From Pseudoxanthomonas sp. (lineage in GTDB: Bacteria > Pseudomonadota > Gammaproteobacteria > Xanthomonadales > Xanthomonadaceae), in the NCBI RefSeq assembly GCF_002863005.1, contig NZ_PKDG01000022.1, forward strand, positions 1 through 64,000: DNA of 64,000 nt, read 5' to 3'. Both the position numbers and the translations under genes were made by a program. The notes beneath the pieces were generated by a model. It ran no database searches. It was not told where the DNA came from and saw only the letters and a program-made list of their open reading frames with translations. Shown here piece by piece: positions 54,225-63,342 of the stretch (positions are counted from its first letter, which is position 1; each line of letters starts with the position of its first letter).

Positions 54225-55193
54225 TCAGCGTTCGGAATGGCCGCTCTCATCGTAATCGCGGCGCTCGAACAGGTGGGGCTGGATCAGTTCGATGAAGGCG
54301 CGCGCCTGCGGCGACAGGAACTTGCCCTTGCGCACCACCACGCCATAGCTGCGCGAAGGAAACCATTGCGCCAGCGAGCGCGCAGCCAGCCGGTCGCGGT
54401 CGGCGTCGGTCAGGCAGATCGAGGCGATGATCGAAATGCCCATGCCCATGCTGACGTACTGCTTGATCACTTCCCAGCCGCCCACCTCCAGCGCGACGGT
54501 GTAGGGCACGCGTGCCTGCTGGAACACCAGGTCCACCAGCCGGTAGGTGATCAGCCGTTTCGGCGGCAGGATCAGGCCATGGGGCGAGAGATCCTCCAGC
54601 CGCAGGTCGCGCTTCTTCGCCAGCGGATGGTCGGGCGGCGTGATCAGCATCGGCTCGAAGCGGTAGACCGGCGCGTAGCTGAGATCGGCAGGCACATCGA
54701 GCACGGAGCCCACCGCCAGGTCCACGGCATCCGAGCGCAGCAGGTCGGTGCCGTCGGCCGTGGCGGCGTTGTGCAGGGTCAGCTTCACGTCCGGGTGTTC
54801 CTGGCGGAAGTGCTCCACGATCTTCGGCAGCAGGTAGAGGATGGTCGAGCTGTTGGCCGCCACGTTCAGTTCGCCGGCTTCCAGCCCGCTGACCTTTTCC
54901 CGGAACGTCGCGTCCAGCCCGTCCAGCCCCGCCACCAGCGGCTGCGCCAGTTCGTACAGCACCTGGCCCTCCCGGCTGGGGGTCAGCCGGCGCCCGCTGC
55001 GCTCGAACAGGGTGATCCCCAGGTCCCGTTCCAGTGCCTGCAGTTGCAGGGTGATGGCAGGCTGGCTGACGAAAAGCGCCTCCGCGGCCCGCGACACCGA
55101 CCCCAAACGGACCGTCTGGCAGAAGGCGCGCAGCGGCTTCAACCGGTCGGATTTGTAGGGAAATCGGGGGGTTGGCGCTTCTTTAGAGCTCAC
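54225..55193 (-). CDS. LysR-family regulator divergent from aceB
   Basis: 322 residues. The winged HTH is at about 20-80 (GSVSRAAEALFVSQPAITLQ) and the effector domain begins GELNVAANSSTILYLLPK. The start is a GTG. It is divergent from aceB over about 110 bases that contain a LysR-type dyad and a 21-base palindrome. That position makes it the probable regulator of the glyoxylate shunt genes; the effector is unknown. Confidence 0.9.
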   Translation of the reverse strand: MSSKEAPTPRFPYKSDRLKPLRAFCQTVRLGSVSRAAEALFVSQPAITLQLQALERDLGITLFERSGRRLTPSREGQVLYELAQPLVAGLDGLDATFREKVSGLEAGELNVAANSSTILYLLPKIVEHFRQEHPDVKLTLHNAATADGTDLLRSDAVDLAVGSVLDVPADLSYAPVYRFEPMLITPPDHPLAKKRDLRLEDLSPHGLILPPKRLITYRLVDLVFQQARVPYTVALEVGGWEVIKQYVSMGMGISIIASICLTDADRDRLAARSLAQWFPSRSYGVVVRKGKFLSPQARAFIELIQPHLFERRDYDESGHSER

Positions 55194-55206
55194 GTTCTAC
55201 TCAATT

Positions 55207-55221
55207 ATAAGTCAGGCTTAT
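55207..55221. promoter_or_regulatory. LysR-type box
   Basis: ATAAG-N5-CTTAT is a perfect dyad containing the T-N11-A pattern of LysR regulators, 14 bases upstream of the LysR gene start. It is a likely autoregulatory and aceB-activating site. Confidence 0.6.
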
Positions 55222-55229
55222 TTAGTGCA

Positions 55230-55250
55230 TTGACAAAACTGTTTTGTCAA
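55230..55250. promoter_or_regulatory. 21-base palindrome over the aceB promoter
   Basis: TTGACAAAAC and GTTTTGTCAA are perfect arms around a single T. The left arm contains the -35 TTGACA and ATAATT follows at 55251-55256 as a possible -10. A protein bound here would block aceB transcription. It differs from the adjacent LysR box, so a second regulator is likely. Confidence 0.65.
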
Positions 55251-55303
55251 ATAATTCGACACGGGAGCACTGTGCGTCTCCAGCAAGACGCCAAGAGACG
55301 CCC

Positions 55304-56935
55304 ATGTCCGCCACCGCTTTCGCCCTGCCGCCGCGCGATACCCGCGCCGACCGCCCCACCCCCGGCATCGCCCTGACCGCCAATGTGGCGGGCCAGGACG
55401 CCCTGTTGCCACCCGGCGCGCTGGCCCTGCTCGTCTCGCTGCACCGTGCGATCGAACCGGAGCGCCAGGCCCGGTTGGCGGCCCGCCGGTCGCGACAGGC
55501 CTTCTTCGATGCGGGCGGCCTGCCCGATTTCCGCGAGGACACCCGCGGCATTCGCGAGGGCGACTGGGCCGTCGCCCCGGTCCCGGCCGCGCTGCAGGAC
55601 CGTCGGGTGGAGATCACCGGTCCGGTCGACCCGAAGATGGTCATCAACGCGCTGAACTCGGGCGCGAAGGTGTTCATGGCCGACTTCGAGGATTCCACCT
55701 CGCCGACCTGGCAGAACCTGCTGACCGGCCAGCGTGCGCTGGTCCGCGCCGTGCAGGGCGATCTCGAGTTCACCTCCGACGCCGGCAAGCACTACACGCT
55801 GAAGCCGCAGAACGAGCAGGCCGTGCTGCTGGTGCGCCCGCGTGGCTGGCATCTGGACGAAAAGCACGTGCTGATCGATGGCGCGCCGATCGCGGGTGGG
55901 TTGTTCGACATCGCCGTGTTCGCCTGGCACAACGCCCGCGCGCTGCAGGCCCGCGACCGTGGCCCGTACTTCTACCTGCCCAAGCTGCAGAGCATGGAAG
56001 AGGCCGCGCTGTGGGAAACCGCGCTGTCGCACATCGAAGCCGCGCTGGGCCTGCCGCACGGGCAGATGAAGGTCACGGTGCTGATCGAGACGCTGCCGGC
56101 CGTGTTCGAGATGCACGAGATCCTGCACGCGCTGCGCGATCGTATCGTCGGCCTGAACTGCGGCCGCTGGGACTACATCTTCTCCTACCTGAAGACCTTC
56201 CGCCGCCACGCCGACAAGGTGCTGCCCGAGCGCGGCCAGGTGACGATGACGCAGCCGTTCCTGAAGGCGTATTCGGAACTGCTGATCCAGACCTGCCATC
56301 GCCGCGGCGCCCATGCGATGGGGGGCATGGCGGCGCAGATCCCGATCAGCAACGACGAGGCCGCGAACGAACAGGCGCTGGCCCGCGTGCGCGCCGACAA
56401 GCTGCGCGAAGTCACCGCCGGGCACGACGGCACGTGGGTGGCGCACCCGGCGCTGATTCCGGTCGCGAAGACGATCTTCGACGAACACATGCCGCAGCCG
56501 AACCAGCGCAGCGTGCAGCGCGAGGACGTGGCGGTCACGCGCGACGACCTGATCCGTCCGTCCACCGGCACCATCACGCGTGCCGGCTTCGAGGGCAACG
56601 TGGAAGTCTGCGTGCGCTACCTGGCCGCGTGGCTCGATGGCAACGGCTGCGTGCCGATCCATTGGCTGATGGAAGACGCCGCCACCGCCGAGATCTCGCG
56701 CACGCAGATCTGGCAGTGGCTGCACACCGCCGACGTGCACCTGTGCGACGGCACCCAGATCGATTACGCGCTGCTGCAGCGCACGCTGGCCGCCTTGCCC
56801 GCGAAGCTGGGCGACCACTCGCGGCTGCCCGGTGGCGAGCGCATCTCCGAAGCCATCGCCCTGCTCGACCACCTGAGCCGCGCCGACGAGCTGGCCGATT
56901 TCCTGACCTTGCCCGCGTACGACCGCATCGACTGA
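55304..56935 (+). CDS. aceB: Malate synthase A
   Basis: 543 residues. Condenses glyoxylate with acetyl-CoA to malate in the glyoxylate shunt. Family motifs include [30 protein letters not shown] and [10 protein letters not shown], with the catalytic Asp in [22 protein letters not shown] at 55304 gives the usual N-terminus; an upstream in-frame ATG at 55244 would precede the promoter palindrome region and is rejected. The aceA gene follows after 65 bases, so the two form an operon. Confidence 0.95.
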   Translation: MSATAFALPPRDTRADRPTPGIALTANVAGQDALLPPGALALLVSLHRAIEPERQARLAARRSRQAFFDAGGLPDFREDTRGIREGDWAVAPVPAALQDRRVEITGPVDPKMVINALNSGAKVFMADFEDSTSPTWQNLLTGQRALVRAVQGDLEFTSDAGKHYTLKPQNEQAVLLVRPRGWHLDEKHVLIDGAPIAGGLFDIAVFAWHNARALQARDRGPYFYLPKLQSMEEAALWETALSHIEAALGLPHGQMKVTVLIETLPAVFEMHEILHALRDRIVGLNCGRWDYIFSYLKTFRRHADKVLPERGQVTMTQPFLKAYSELLIQTCHRRGAHAMGGMAAQIPISNDEAANEQALARVRADKLREVTAGHDGTWVAHPALIPVAKTIFDEHMPQPNQRSVQREDVAVTRDDLIRPSTGTITRAGFEGNVEVCVRYLAAWLDGNGCVPIHWLMEDAATAEISRTQIWQWLHTADVHLCDGTQIDYALLQRTLAALPAKLGDHSRLPGGERISEAIALLDHLSRADELADFLTLPAYDRID

Positions 56936-56960
56936 CGCATCGACTGACGCATCGACCGAC
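56925..56960 (+). repeat. Triple 12-base tandem repeat across the aceB stop
   Basis: GCATCGACTGAC, GCATCGACTGAC and GCATCGACCGAC lie head to tail. The first copy contains the aceB stop codon TGA, so the array runs into the aceB-aceA spacer. Probably replication slippage; it may fine-tune spacing but no function is shown. Confidence 0.7.
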
Positions 56961-57000
56961 CACCCCCACCACGACGCCCCAAGACGAAAGAGAGCCCGCC

Positions 57001-58335
57001 ATGAGCACCAAGCAACAGCAGATCGACGCCATCCAGAAAGACTGGGACAGCAATCCGCGCTGGACCGGCGTGAAGCGCGACTACGCCGCCGCCGACGTCG
57101 TCCGCCTGCGTGGCAGCCTGCAGCCGGAATACACCCTGGCCCGCCGCGGCGCCGAGAGGCTGTGGAAGCTCGTCAACGGCGAAGCCAGGAAGGGCTACGT
57201 CAACGCGTTCGGCGCGATCAGCGCGGGCCAGGCGATGCAGCAGGCCAAGGCCGGCCTGGAAGCCGTCTACCTGTCCGGCTGGCAGGTGGCCGCCGACGGC
57301 AACACCTCCGAGACCATGTACCCCGACCAGTCGCTGTATGCGTACGACTCGGTGCCGACGATGGTCCGCCGCATCAACAACACGTTCCAGCGCGCCGACG
57401 AGATCCAGTGGAAGAACATCTGCGACGGCAAGGCGAACGAAGCCGACGCGATCGATTTCTTCCTGCCGATCGTCGCCGACGGCGAGGCCGGCTTCGGTGG
57501 CGTGCTGAACGCCTACGAGCTGATGAAGAACATGATCGTCGCCGGTGCTGCGGGCGTGCACTTCGAAGACCAGCTGGCCGCGGTGAAGAAGTGCGGGCAC
57601 ATGGGCGGCAAGGTGCTGGTTCCCACGCAGGAAGCAGTGCAGAAGCTGCAGGCCGCGCGCCTGGCGGCCGACGTGCTGGGCGTGCCGACCATCGTGCTGG
57701 CGCGCACCGATGCCGAAGCCGCCAACCTGCTGACTTCGGATTTCGATGCCAACGACCAGCCCTTCGTCACCGGCCAGCGCACGGCGGAAGGCTTCTACCG
57801 CGTGAAGAACGGCCTGGAGCAGGCGATCAGCCGCGGCATCGCCTACGCGCCGTATGCCGACCTGGTGTGGTGCGAAACCGGCACGCCGGACATCGGCTTC
57901 GCCCGCGAATTCGCCCAGGCGGTGCACGCCAAGCATCCTGGCAAGCTGCTGTCGTACAACTGCTCGCCCAGCTTCAACTGGAAAAAGAACCTGGACGATG
58001 CGCAGATCGCCCGCTTCCAGGACGAGCTGTCGGCGCTGGGCTACAAGTACCAGTTCATCACCCTGGCTGGTATCCACATCAACTGGTTCAACACCTTCAA
58101 GTTCGCGCACGACTATGCGCGCGGCGAGGGCATGAAGCATTACGTCGAGCAGGTGCAGGAAGCCGAGTTCGCCGCACGCGAGAAGGGCTACACCTTCGTC
58201 TCGCACCAGCAGGAAGTGGGCGCCGGTTACTTCGACGACGTCACCACCGTCATCCAGGGCGGCAGCTCCAGCGTCACCGCGCTGAAGGGCTCGACCGAGG
58301 AAGAGCAGTTCTACGAAAAGGAAAAGGCGGCCTGA
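57001..58335 (+). CDS. aceA: Isocitrate lyase
   Basis: 444 residues. Cleaves isocitrate to succinate and glyoxylate, feeding malate synthase. The active-site motif [13 protein letters not shown] carries the catalytic cysteine; further matches are [17 protein letters not shown] sequence near residue 90, [11 protein letters not shown] and the C-terminal [12 protein letters not shown]. It is the second gene of the aceBA operon and ends in a strong bidirectional terminator. Confidence 0.97.
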   Translation: MSTKQQQIDAIQKDWDSNPRWTGVKRDYAAADVVRLRGSLQPEYTLARRGAERLWKLVNGEARKGYVNAFGAISAGQAMQQAKAGLEAVYLSGWQVAADGNTSETMYPDQSLYAYDSVPTMVRRINNTFQRADEIQWKNICDGKANEADAIDFFLPIVADGEAGFGGVLNAYELMKNMIVAGAAGVHFEDQLAAVKKCGHMGGKVLVPTQEAVQKLQAARLAADVLGVPTIVLARTDAEAANLLTSDFDANDQPFVTGQRTAEGFYRVKNGLEQAISRGIAYAPYADLVWCETGTPDIGFAREFAQAVHAKHPGKLLSYNCSPSFNWKKNLDDAQIARFQDELSALGYKYQFITLAGIHINWFNTFKFAHDYARGEGMKHYVEQVQEAEFAAREKGYTFVSHQQEVGAGYFDDVTTVIQGGSSSVTALKGSTEEEQFYEKEKAA

Positions 58336-58357
58336 TCGCCGCCTGCAGGGATGCAGC

Positions 58358-58393
58358 AAAAGAAACGCCGGCTTTCGCCGGCGTTTCTTTTTT
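58358..58393. terminator. Bidirectional terminator between aceA and the S9 peptidase gene
   Basis: Perfect long stem AAAAGAAACGCCGGC / GCCGGCGTTTCTTTT with a four-base loop and T-tracts on both strands. It can end both convergent transcripts. Confidence 0.92.
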
Positions 58394-58420
58394 CCAGCGT
58401 TGCGAGAAGGAAGCGCGTGC

Positions 58421-60481
58421 TTACTTCTTCACTTCCTGCGTGTGGCCCTTGAGCGCTTCGGCCAAGCCCGGCACGCCGTCGGCGCCCGTCGGCACGCTGA
58501 TGCTCGAACCGGTGAAGTCCTTGCCGATCGGTTCCGCGCGACCGCCCAGGCACTGGGCGAGGAAGCCCTCGGTGACGGCATTGAACGCCTTGTTGTTCTC
58601 CGGCCGCGCGAAGCCATGGCCTTCGTCGGGGAACAGCACGTAGGTCACCGGGATGTTCTTGGCCTGCATCGCCTTGACGATCTGGTCGCTCTCGGCCTGC
58701 TTCACGCGCGGGTCGTTCGCCCCCTGGCCGATCAGCAGCGGCTTCTTGATCTGGTCGGCGCGGGTCAGCGGCGAACGTTCGGTCAGCCACTTCTTGCCGG
58801 CTTCGGTGCGCGGGTCGCCCATGCGCTTGGCGAGCTGCTCGAAGAAGCTGGCCCAGTACGGCGGCACGGTGCTGAGCAGGGTGTTGAGGTTGGACGGGCC
58901 GACGATGTCCACGCCACAGGCGAACGCGTCCGGCGTGAACGTGAGGCCGGCCAGCGTGGCGTAACCGCCGTAGCTGCCGCCCATGATCGCGACCTGGTCC
59001 TGTGTGGTCACGCCCTGCTTGACTGCCCACTGCACGGCGTCGATCAGGTCGTCGTGCATCTTGCCGGCCCACTCGCCGTTGCCGGCGTTTGTGAAGTCCT
59101 TGCCGAAGCCGGTGGAGCCTCGGAAGTTGACCGACAGCACCGCGTAACCACGGTTGGCCAGCCACTGGTTGTAGCCGCCGTAGCCGTAGGAATCGCGTGC
59201 CCACGGACCGCCGTGGACCAGCAGTACCAGCGGCACCGGCGCATCGGCCTTGCCGTCGTTGTTCGCATCGGCACTGCGTGGCAGGGTCAGGTAGCTGACC
59301 AGCGTCTTGTTGTCGCGCGATGCGATCTCCACCGGCCACTGCGGCACCAGCGGCTTGCCTTCCAGCTTCGGGCGCGCGGAGAACAGCTTGGTCAACGTGC
59401 CGGCCGGGCGGTCGTAGCGGTAATAGACCAGCGGTGCTTCGGCGGCGGAGTACGCGACGATCCAGGTCTTGTCGTCCAGCGTGCGGGTGTTGACGGACAC
59501 ATCACCCGGGCCGATCGCTTCCAGCTTCTCCAGGTCGGCGCGGATCGAGGGATCGACGATCTTCCACTCATCGCGCAGGTAGTCCACCGACACCGCCTGT
59601 ACCTTGCCCGTCGCCGGATCCGCGAGGGTGCCGCCGACGTCGGCGCGTGCGTCTTCCAGCACCAGCGAGCGCTTGCCGCTTGCCACGTCCACCGCGAACA
59701 GCGCAGCGGTGTTGCGGCCGCGGGAATCGGTGAAGTACAGCGTCTTGCCGTCCAGCGTCAGGCCGCCGGGGCTGGTGGTCAGGACGTCTTCGAACGGGAT
59801 GTCGTCGAACTTCTCCCACGCTCCGTTGGCGCCGCGCTTCAGCACGTCGGCGCCGCCGTCCGGGCGCGAGCGTTGTGCGTACCTGAGCGTGTAATCGGCA
59901 TCGGCGATGTAGCCGGCGATCTTGGCATCGTTCTTCTCCAGCAGCGTGCGCGTACCGGTGGCGAGGTCGACCTTGTAGAGGTCGTGCCACTGCGCGTCGC
60001 GATCGTTCATGCCGACCAGGATCGTGCCTGGATGCCTGGGGCTGACGCCGGCCACCTGCGCGGTGGTCTTCGGGAAGGGCGTCAGGTCCTTCGCCTGGCC
60101 CGTCTTCAGGTCGACGGCGTACAGGTGGAAGTCCTCGTCGCCGCCACTGTCGCGGAGGTACAGCAGCGTGTCGGGGTGGTACGACCAGAAATAACTGCGG
60201 ATGCCGCGCGCCTTGTCCTGGGTGACGGCCTTGGCCTGCGCCGGATTGTCGGCCGGGGCGACCCAGACGTTGAGCACGCCATCGACGGCGGCGACCCAGC
60301 TGAGGTACTTGCCATCGGGGCTGATCTGCACGTTCGCGCGCTCGGGATTGCCGAACAGGGCATCGCGCGCGATCAGTTCGGTACCGGCGATGCGGTCGGC
60401 GGCGGATGGCGCCGCCTGTGCGGCAAGGGCGAACGCGACGGTCGAGGCCAGCAGCGTGAGGCGGAATGCGGTGTGGCGCAT
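58421..60481 (-). CDS. S9-family dipeptidyl peptidase/prolyl oligopeptidase
   Basis: 686 residues with a signal peptide (ending at QAAPS). A beta-propeller made of WD-like blades (ISPDGKYLSWVAA, GVSPRHPGTI) covers about 50-400, and the alpha/beta-hydrolase domain follows. The catalytic serine is in IMGGSYGGYATLAG, acid in GANDPRVKQAES and histidine in FPDEGHGFARPEN. Exported peptidase releasing dipeptides, probably for peptide nutrition. Start at 60481 chosen for the signal peptide. Confidence 0.93.
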   Translation of the reverse strand: MRHTAFRLTLLASTVAFALAAQAAPSAADRIAGTELIARDALFGNPERANVQISPDGKYLSWVAAVDGVLNVWVAPADNPAQAKAVTQDKARGIRSYFWSYHPDTLLYLRDSGGDEDFHLYAVDLKTGQAKDLTPFPKTTAQVAGVSPRHPGTILVGMNDRDAQWHDLYKVDLATGTRTLLEKNDAKIAGYIADADYTLRYAQRSRPDGGADVLKRGANGAWEKFDDIPFEDVLTTSPGGLTLDGKTLYFTDSRGRNTAALFAVDVASGKRSLVLEDARADVGGTLADPATGKVQAVSVDYLRDEWKIVDPSIRADLEKLEAIGPGDVSVNTRTLDDKTWIVAYSAAEAPLVYYRYDRPAGTLTKLFSARPKLEGKPLVPQWPVEIASRDNKTLVSYLTLPRSADANNDGKADAPVPLVLLVHGGPWARDSYGYGGYNQWLANRGYAVLSVNFRGSTGFGKDFTNAGNGEWAGKMHDDLIDAVQWAVKQGVTTQDQVAIMGGSYGGYATLAGLTFTPDAFACGVDIVGPSNLNTLLSTVPPYWASFFEQLAKRMGDPRTEAGKKWLTERSPLTRADQIKKPLLIGQGANDPRVKQAESDQIVKAMQAKNIPVTYVLFPDEGHGFARPENNKAFNAVTEGFLAQCLGGRAEPIGKDFTGSSISVPTGADGVPGLAEALKGHTQEVKK

Positions 60482-60587
60482 GGGCGGACTCCAGGGTGGC
60501 AAGGAAGGGACGGCAGACGGGACGTCCGCCGGCGACAGGTGTGACCCGAGTAGACCACACCCCATCTTCCATCGCCGTGGCCGGAGG

Positions 60588-62093
60588 TCATGCTGCGTTG
60601 CCGCGGTCCAGTCCCCGATAGCCCAGGGCTTCTGTCAGGTGCGCGGTGCCGATGGATCCGCTTTCCGCCAGGTCGGCGATGGTGCGCGCCACGCGCAGGA
60701 TGCGGTGCAGGCTGCGTGCCGAGAGCTGCAGGCGTTCGACCGCGCGCTCCAGCAGCGCCTGGTCGCGCGCCGACAGGCGGCAGTGCGCCATCGTCTCCGC
60801 CTGGCCCATCCGCGCATTCGGCTTGCCGCAGCGCGCGTGCTGGCGAATGCGCGCTGCCACCACCCGGGACTGCACCGCGGCCGTGGTTTCGCCGTCCGGC
60901 GCATCCGGCCGCAAGTCCTGCGGCGGCAGCCGGGGGACGTGGACGTGGAGGTCGATGCGGTCCAACAGCGGACCGGAAACGCGGCTGCGGTAGCGACGGA
61001 CGAGATCAGGCCCGCAGCGGCAACGGCCGCTGGCGTCGCCGGCCCAGCCGCACGGGCAAGGGTTCATGGCGGCCACGAGCTGGAAGCGCGCCGGGAATTC
61101 CGCCGTGCGCGCGGCCCGGGAGACGGTGACGGTGCCGGACTCCAGCGGTTCACGCAGTACCTCCAGCGCGGCGCGGTTCCATTCGGGCAGTTCGTCGAGG
61201 AAGAGCACGCCATGGTGCGCCAGCGAAATCTCGCCGGGACGCGGCTGTGCACCGCCCCCGACGAGCGCCACCGCGCTGGCGGTGTGGTGGGGGGCGCGAT
61301 AAGGACGTTGCCGCCAGCGCGCCGGGTCCAGTCCGCGACCGCTGACCGAGGCAATGGCGGCGCTTTCCATGGCTTCGCTGTCGCTCGCCTCGGGCAGCAG
61401 GCCGGGCAGGCGTGACGCCAGCAGGGTCTTGCCGCATCCGGGAGACCCGATCAGCAGCAGGTGGTGTCCCCCTGCGGCAGCGACCTCGAGCGCACGCCGC
61501 GCGTGGGCCTGGCCGCGCACATCCGCCATGTCCGGAATCGTCGGAGGCAGCGTCGGGGGTGCCACGGCGCTCGGCAGCGTCTTGCGGCCTTCGAGCAGCG
61601 CGCAGACTTCGAGCAAGGTTCGGCCCGTGAGCGCGCGTCCGTCCTGGACCAGGGCGGCTTCGGCGCCACTGGGTTCCGGTACTACCAGCGTGCGTCCGCT
61701 GGCGGCGACCGCCAGGGCTGCCGGCAGGACGCCATCCACCGCGCGCAGTTCGCCGGTCAGGCTCAACTCGCCTAGGAATTCGTAGTCCGCCAGCGCCTCG
61801 CGCCGGATCTGTCCGCTTGCGGCGAGGATGCCCAGGGCGATCGGGAGATCGAATCGTCCGCCGTCCTTCGGCAGGTCGGCCGGTGCCAGGTTCACCGTGA
61901 TCCGCCGCGTCGGGAATTCGAACTGCGCACAGAGGATCGCCGCGCGCACGCGGTCGCGCGCCTCGCGCACGGCGGCTTCCGGCAGGCCGACGATCTGCGT
62001 GGACGGCAATCCGCCGGACAGGTGGACTTCCACGCGCACGGGTGGCGCGGACACGCCCGCCCGTGCCCGGCTGTGCACCAGGGCCAGACTCAT
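60588..62093 (-). CDS. comM: YifB/ComM-family Mg-chelatase-like AAA+ ATPase
   Basis: 501 residues. An N-terminal Lon-like fold (VEVHLSGGLPSTQIVGLPE, TVNLAPADLPKDGGRFDLPIALG) precedes an AAA+ domain with Walker A LLLIGSPGCGKTLLASRLPG and Walker B GVLFLDELPEW, and a C-terminal helical domain with LSARSLHRILRVARTIADL. In other gammaproteobacteria ComM is a branch-migration helicase for natural transformation, which suits this group. It follows ubiK on the same strand. Confidence 0.93.
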   Translation of the reverse strand: MSLALVHSRARAGVSAPPVRVEVHLSGGLPSTQIVGLPEAAVREARDRVRAAILCAQFEFPTRRITVNLAPADLPKDGGRFDLPIALGILAASGQIRREALADYEFLGELSLTGELRAVDGVLPAALAVAASGRTLVVPEPSGAEAALVQDGRALTGRTLLEVCALLEGRKTLPSAVAPPTLPPTIPDMADVRGQAHARRALEVAAAGGHHLLLIGSPGCGKTLLASRLPGLLPEASDSEAMESAAIASVSGRGLDPARWRQRPYRAPHHTASAVALVGGGAQPRPGEISLAHHGVLFLDELPEWNRAALEVLREPLESGTVTVSRAARTAEFPARFQLVAAMNPCPCGWAGDASGRCRCGPDLVRRYRSRVSGPLLDRIDLHVHVPRLPPQDLRPDAPDGETTAAVQSRVVAARIRQHARCGKPNARMGQAETMAHCRLSARDQALLERAVERLQLSARSLHRILRVARTIADLAESGSIGTAHLTEALGYRGLDRGNAA

Positions 62094-62103
62094 CGCGGCG
62101 GGG

Positions 62104-62367
62104 TCAGGACTGGGCGGGCTTGTCGGCCAGCTGGGCTTCCAGCGTAGCGACGGTGCGCTCGAGCGTTTCCAGCTTCTCGCGGGTGCGCAGCAGCACGGCC
62201 TGCTGCACGTCGAATTCCTCGCGCGTCACCAGGTCCAGCTTCGCCAGCCCTGCCTGCAGGGTGGCCTTGAAGGTCTGCTGCAACTCTTCCTGCGATTCCC
62301 GCAGTCCGGGCGGCACCAGTTGGCTGAGGCGGCGGGCGAGGTCGTCGATGTGGTTGAAGTCGATCAT
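62104..62367 (-). CDS. ubiK: UbiK-type ubiquinone biosynthesis accessory protein (BMFP domain)
   Basis: 87 residues. The helical domain FNHIDDLARRLSQLVPPGLR and the coiled-coil tail LVTREEFDVQQAVLLRTREK are the membrane-fusogenic BMFP domain of UbiK, which partners UbiJ in aerobic ubiquinone synthesis. It lies ten bases ahead of comM and is divergent from the P-II gene. Confidence 0.92.
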   Translation of the reverse strand: MIDFNHIDDLARRLSQLVPPGLRESQEELQQTFKATLQAGLAKLDLVTREEFDVQQAVLLRTREKLETLERTVATLEAQLADKPAQS

Positions 62368-62544
62368 GTGGGGTCTCCGGCAGTGCATCGAGCATGCGAG
62401 GCGGGCGGGTCGGTGCGCCATCGGGGTTCGCTGCGCAGCGCTGTCGGAAATGTCCGGGCGGCGAGGCGGACATTGAACCGCGAGACGGGCCGCCGCCGCA
62501 ACCGCGCGCGGCGCCGGCACGCTATCCTGAGGCCAGCATCCTAG

Positions 62545-62895
<351 letters not shown>

Positions 62896-62901
62896 CGCCT
62901 C

Positions 62902-63264
62902 ATGGCTGATCCCGCATTCGACACCCGCCTGCAGCAGGCGCTGGCGTTCATCGAGTCGAAGGGCGTGCGGCGCAGCACGGCGGCGCCGCCGCTGTATCGC
63001 CTGTTCTGGAAGATGGGACTGAAGGTGCCGCCACCTCTGATGGCCGGTTTCTTTTCCATCGCGCTCCTGATGGGAAGTTTCTTCGGCGTGTTCTGGGGCC
63101 TCGTGATGTGGCTGCTGATCTGGAACCGCACCCACATGCCGTCGGCCATTGCCGCGCTGCTGGCGCTGATGGCGGGCGTCCTGTTCGGTCTGATCATGGC
63201 GGCCGTGCTGCGCATGCAGGCACGTGGGAAGCGGATTCCGGTGTGGAAGGAGTTTTCCCCGTAG
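62902..63264 (+). CDS. Small membrane protein (DUF6404-like)
   Basis: 120 residues. A conserved N-terminal segment LAFIESKGVRRSTAAPPLYR precedes WKMGLKVPPPLMAGFF and two to three hydrophobic helices, the pattern of DUF6404 proteins of unknown function. The GC-rich gene starts six bases after the P-II stop, implying co-transcription. A terminator follows. Confidence 0.75.
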   Translation: MADPAFDTRLQQALAFIESKGVRRSTAAPPLYRLFWKMGLKVPPPLMAGFFSIALLMGSFFGVFWGLVMWLLIWNRTHMPSAIAALLALMAGVLFGLIMAAVLRMQARGKRIPVWKEFSP

Positions 63265-63293
63265 CGAAGCCCTTCGATCCGCACAGCCAAGAA

Positions 63294-63319
63294 AAAGGCC
63301 CCGCACGAGCGGGGCCTTT
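63294..63319. terminator. Terminator between the P-II operon and speE
   Basis: AAAGGCCCCGC / GCGGGGCCTTT with loop ACGA and A- and T-rich flanks on both sides. It can serve both convergent transcripts. Confidence 0.88.
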
Positions 63320-63342
63320 CTGTTTGCCTCGTATGGTGCGCC

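Noticed and set aside
62515..62540. Sigma-54 promoter before the P-II gene
   Set aside because: GGCACG is present but no GC at the -12 spacing.
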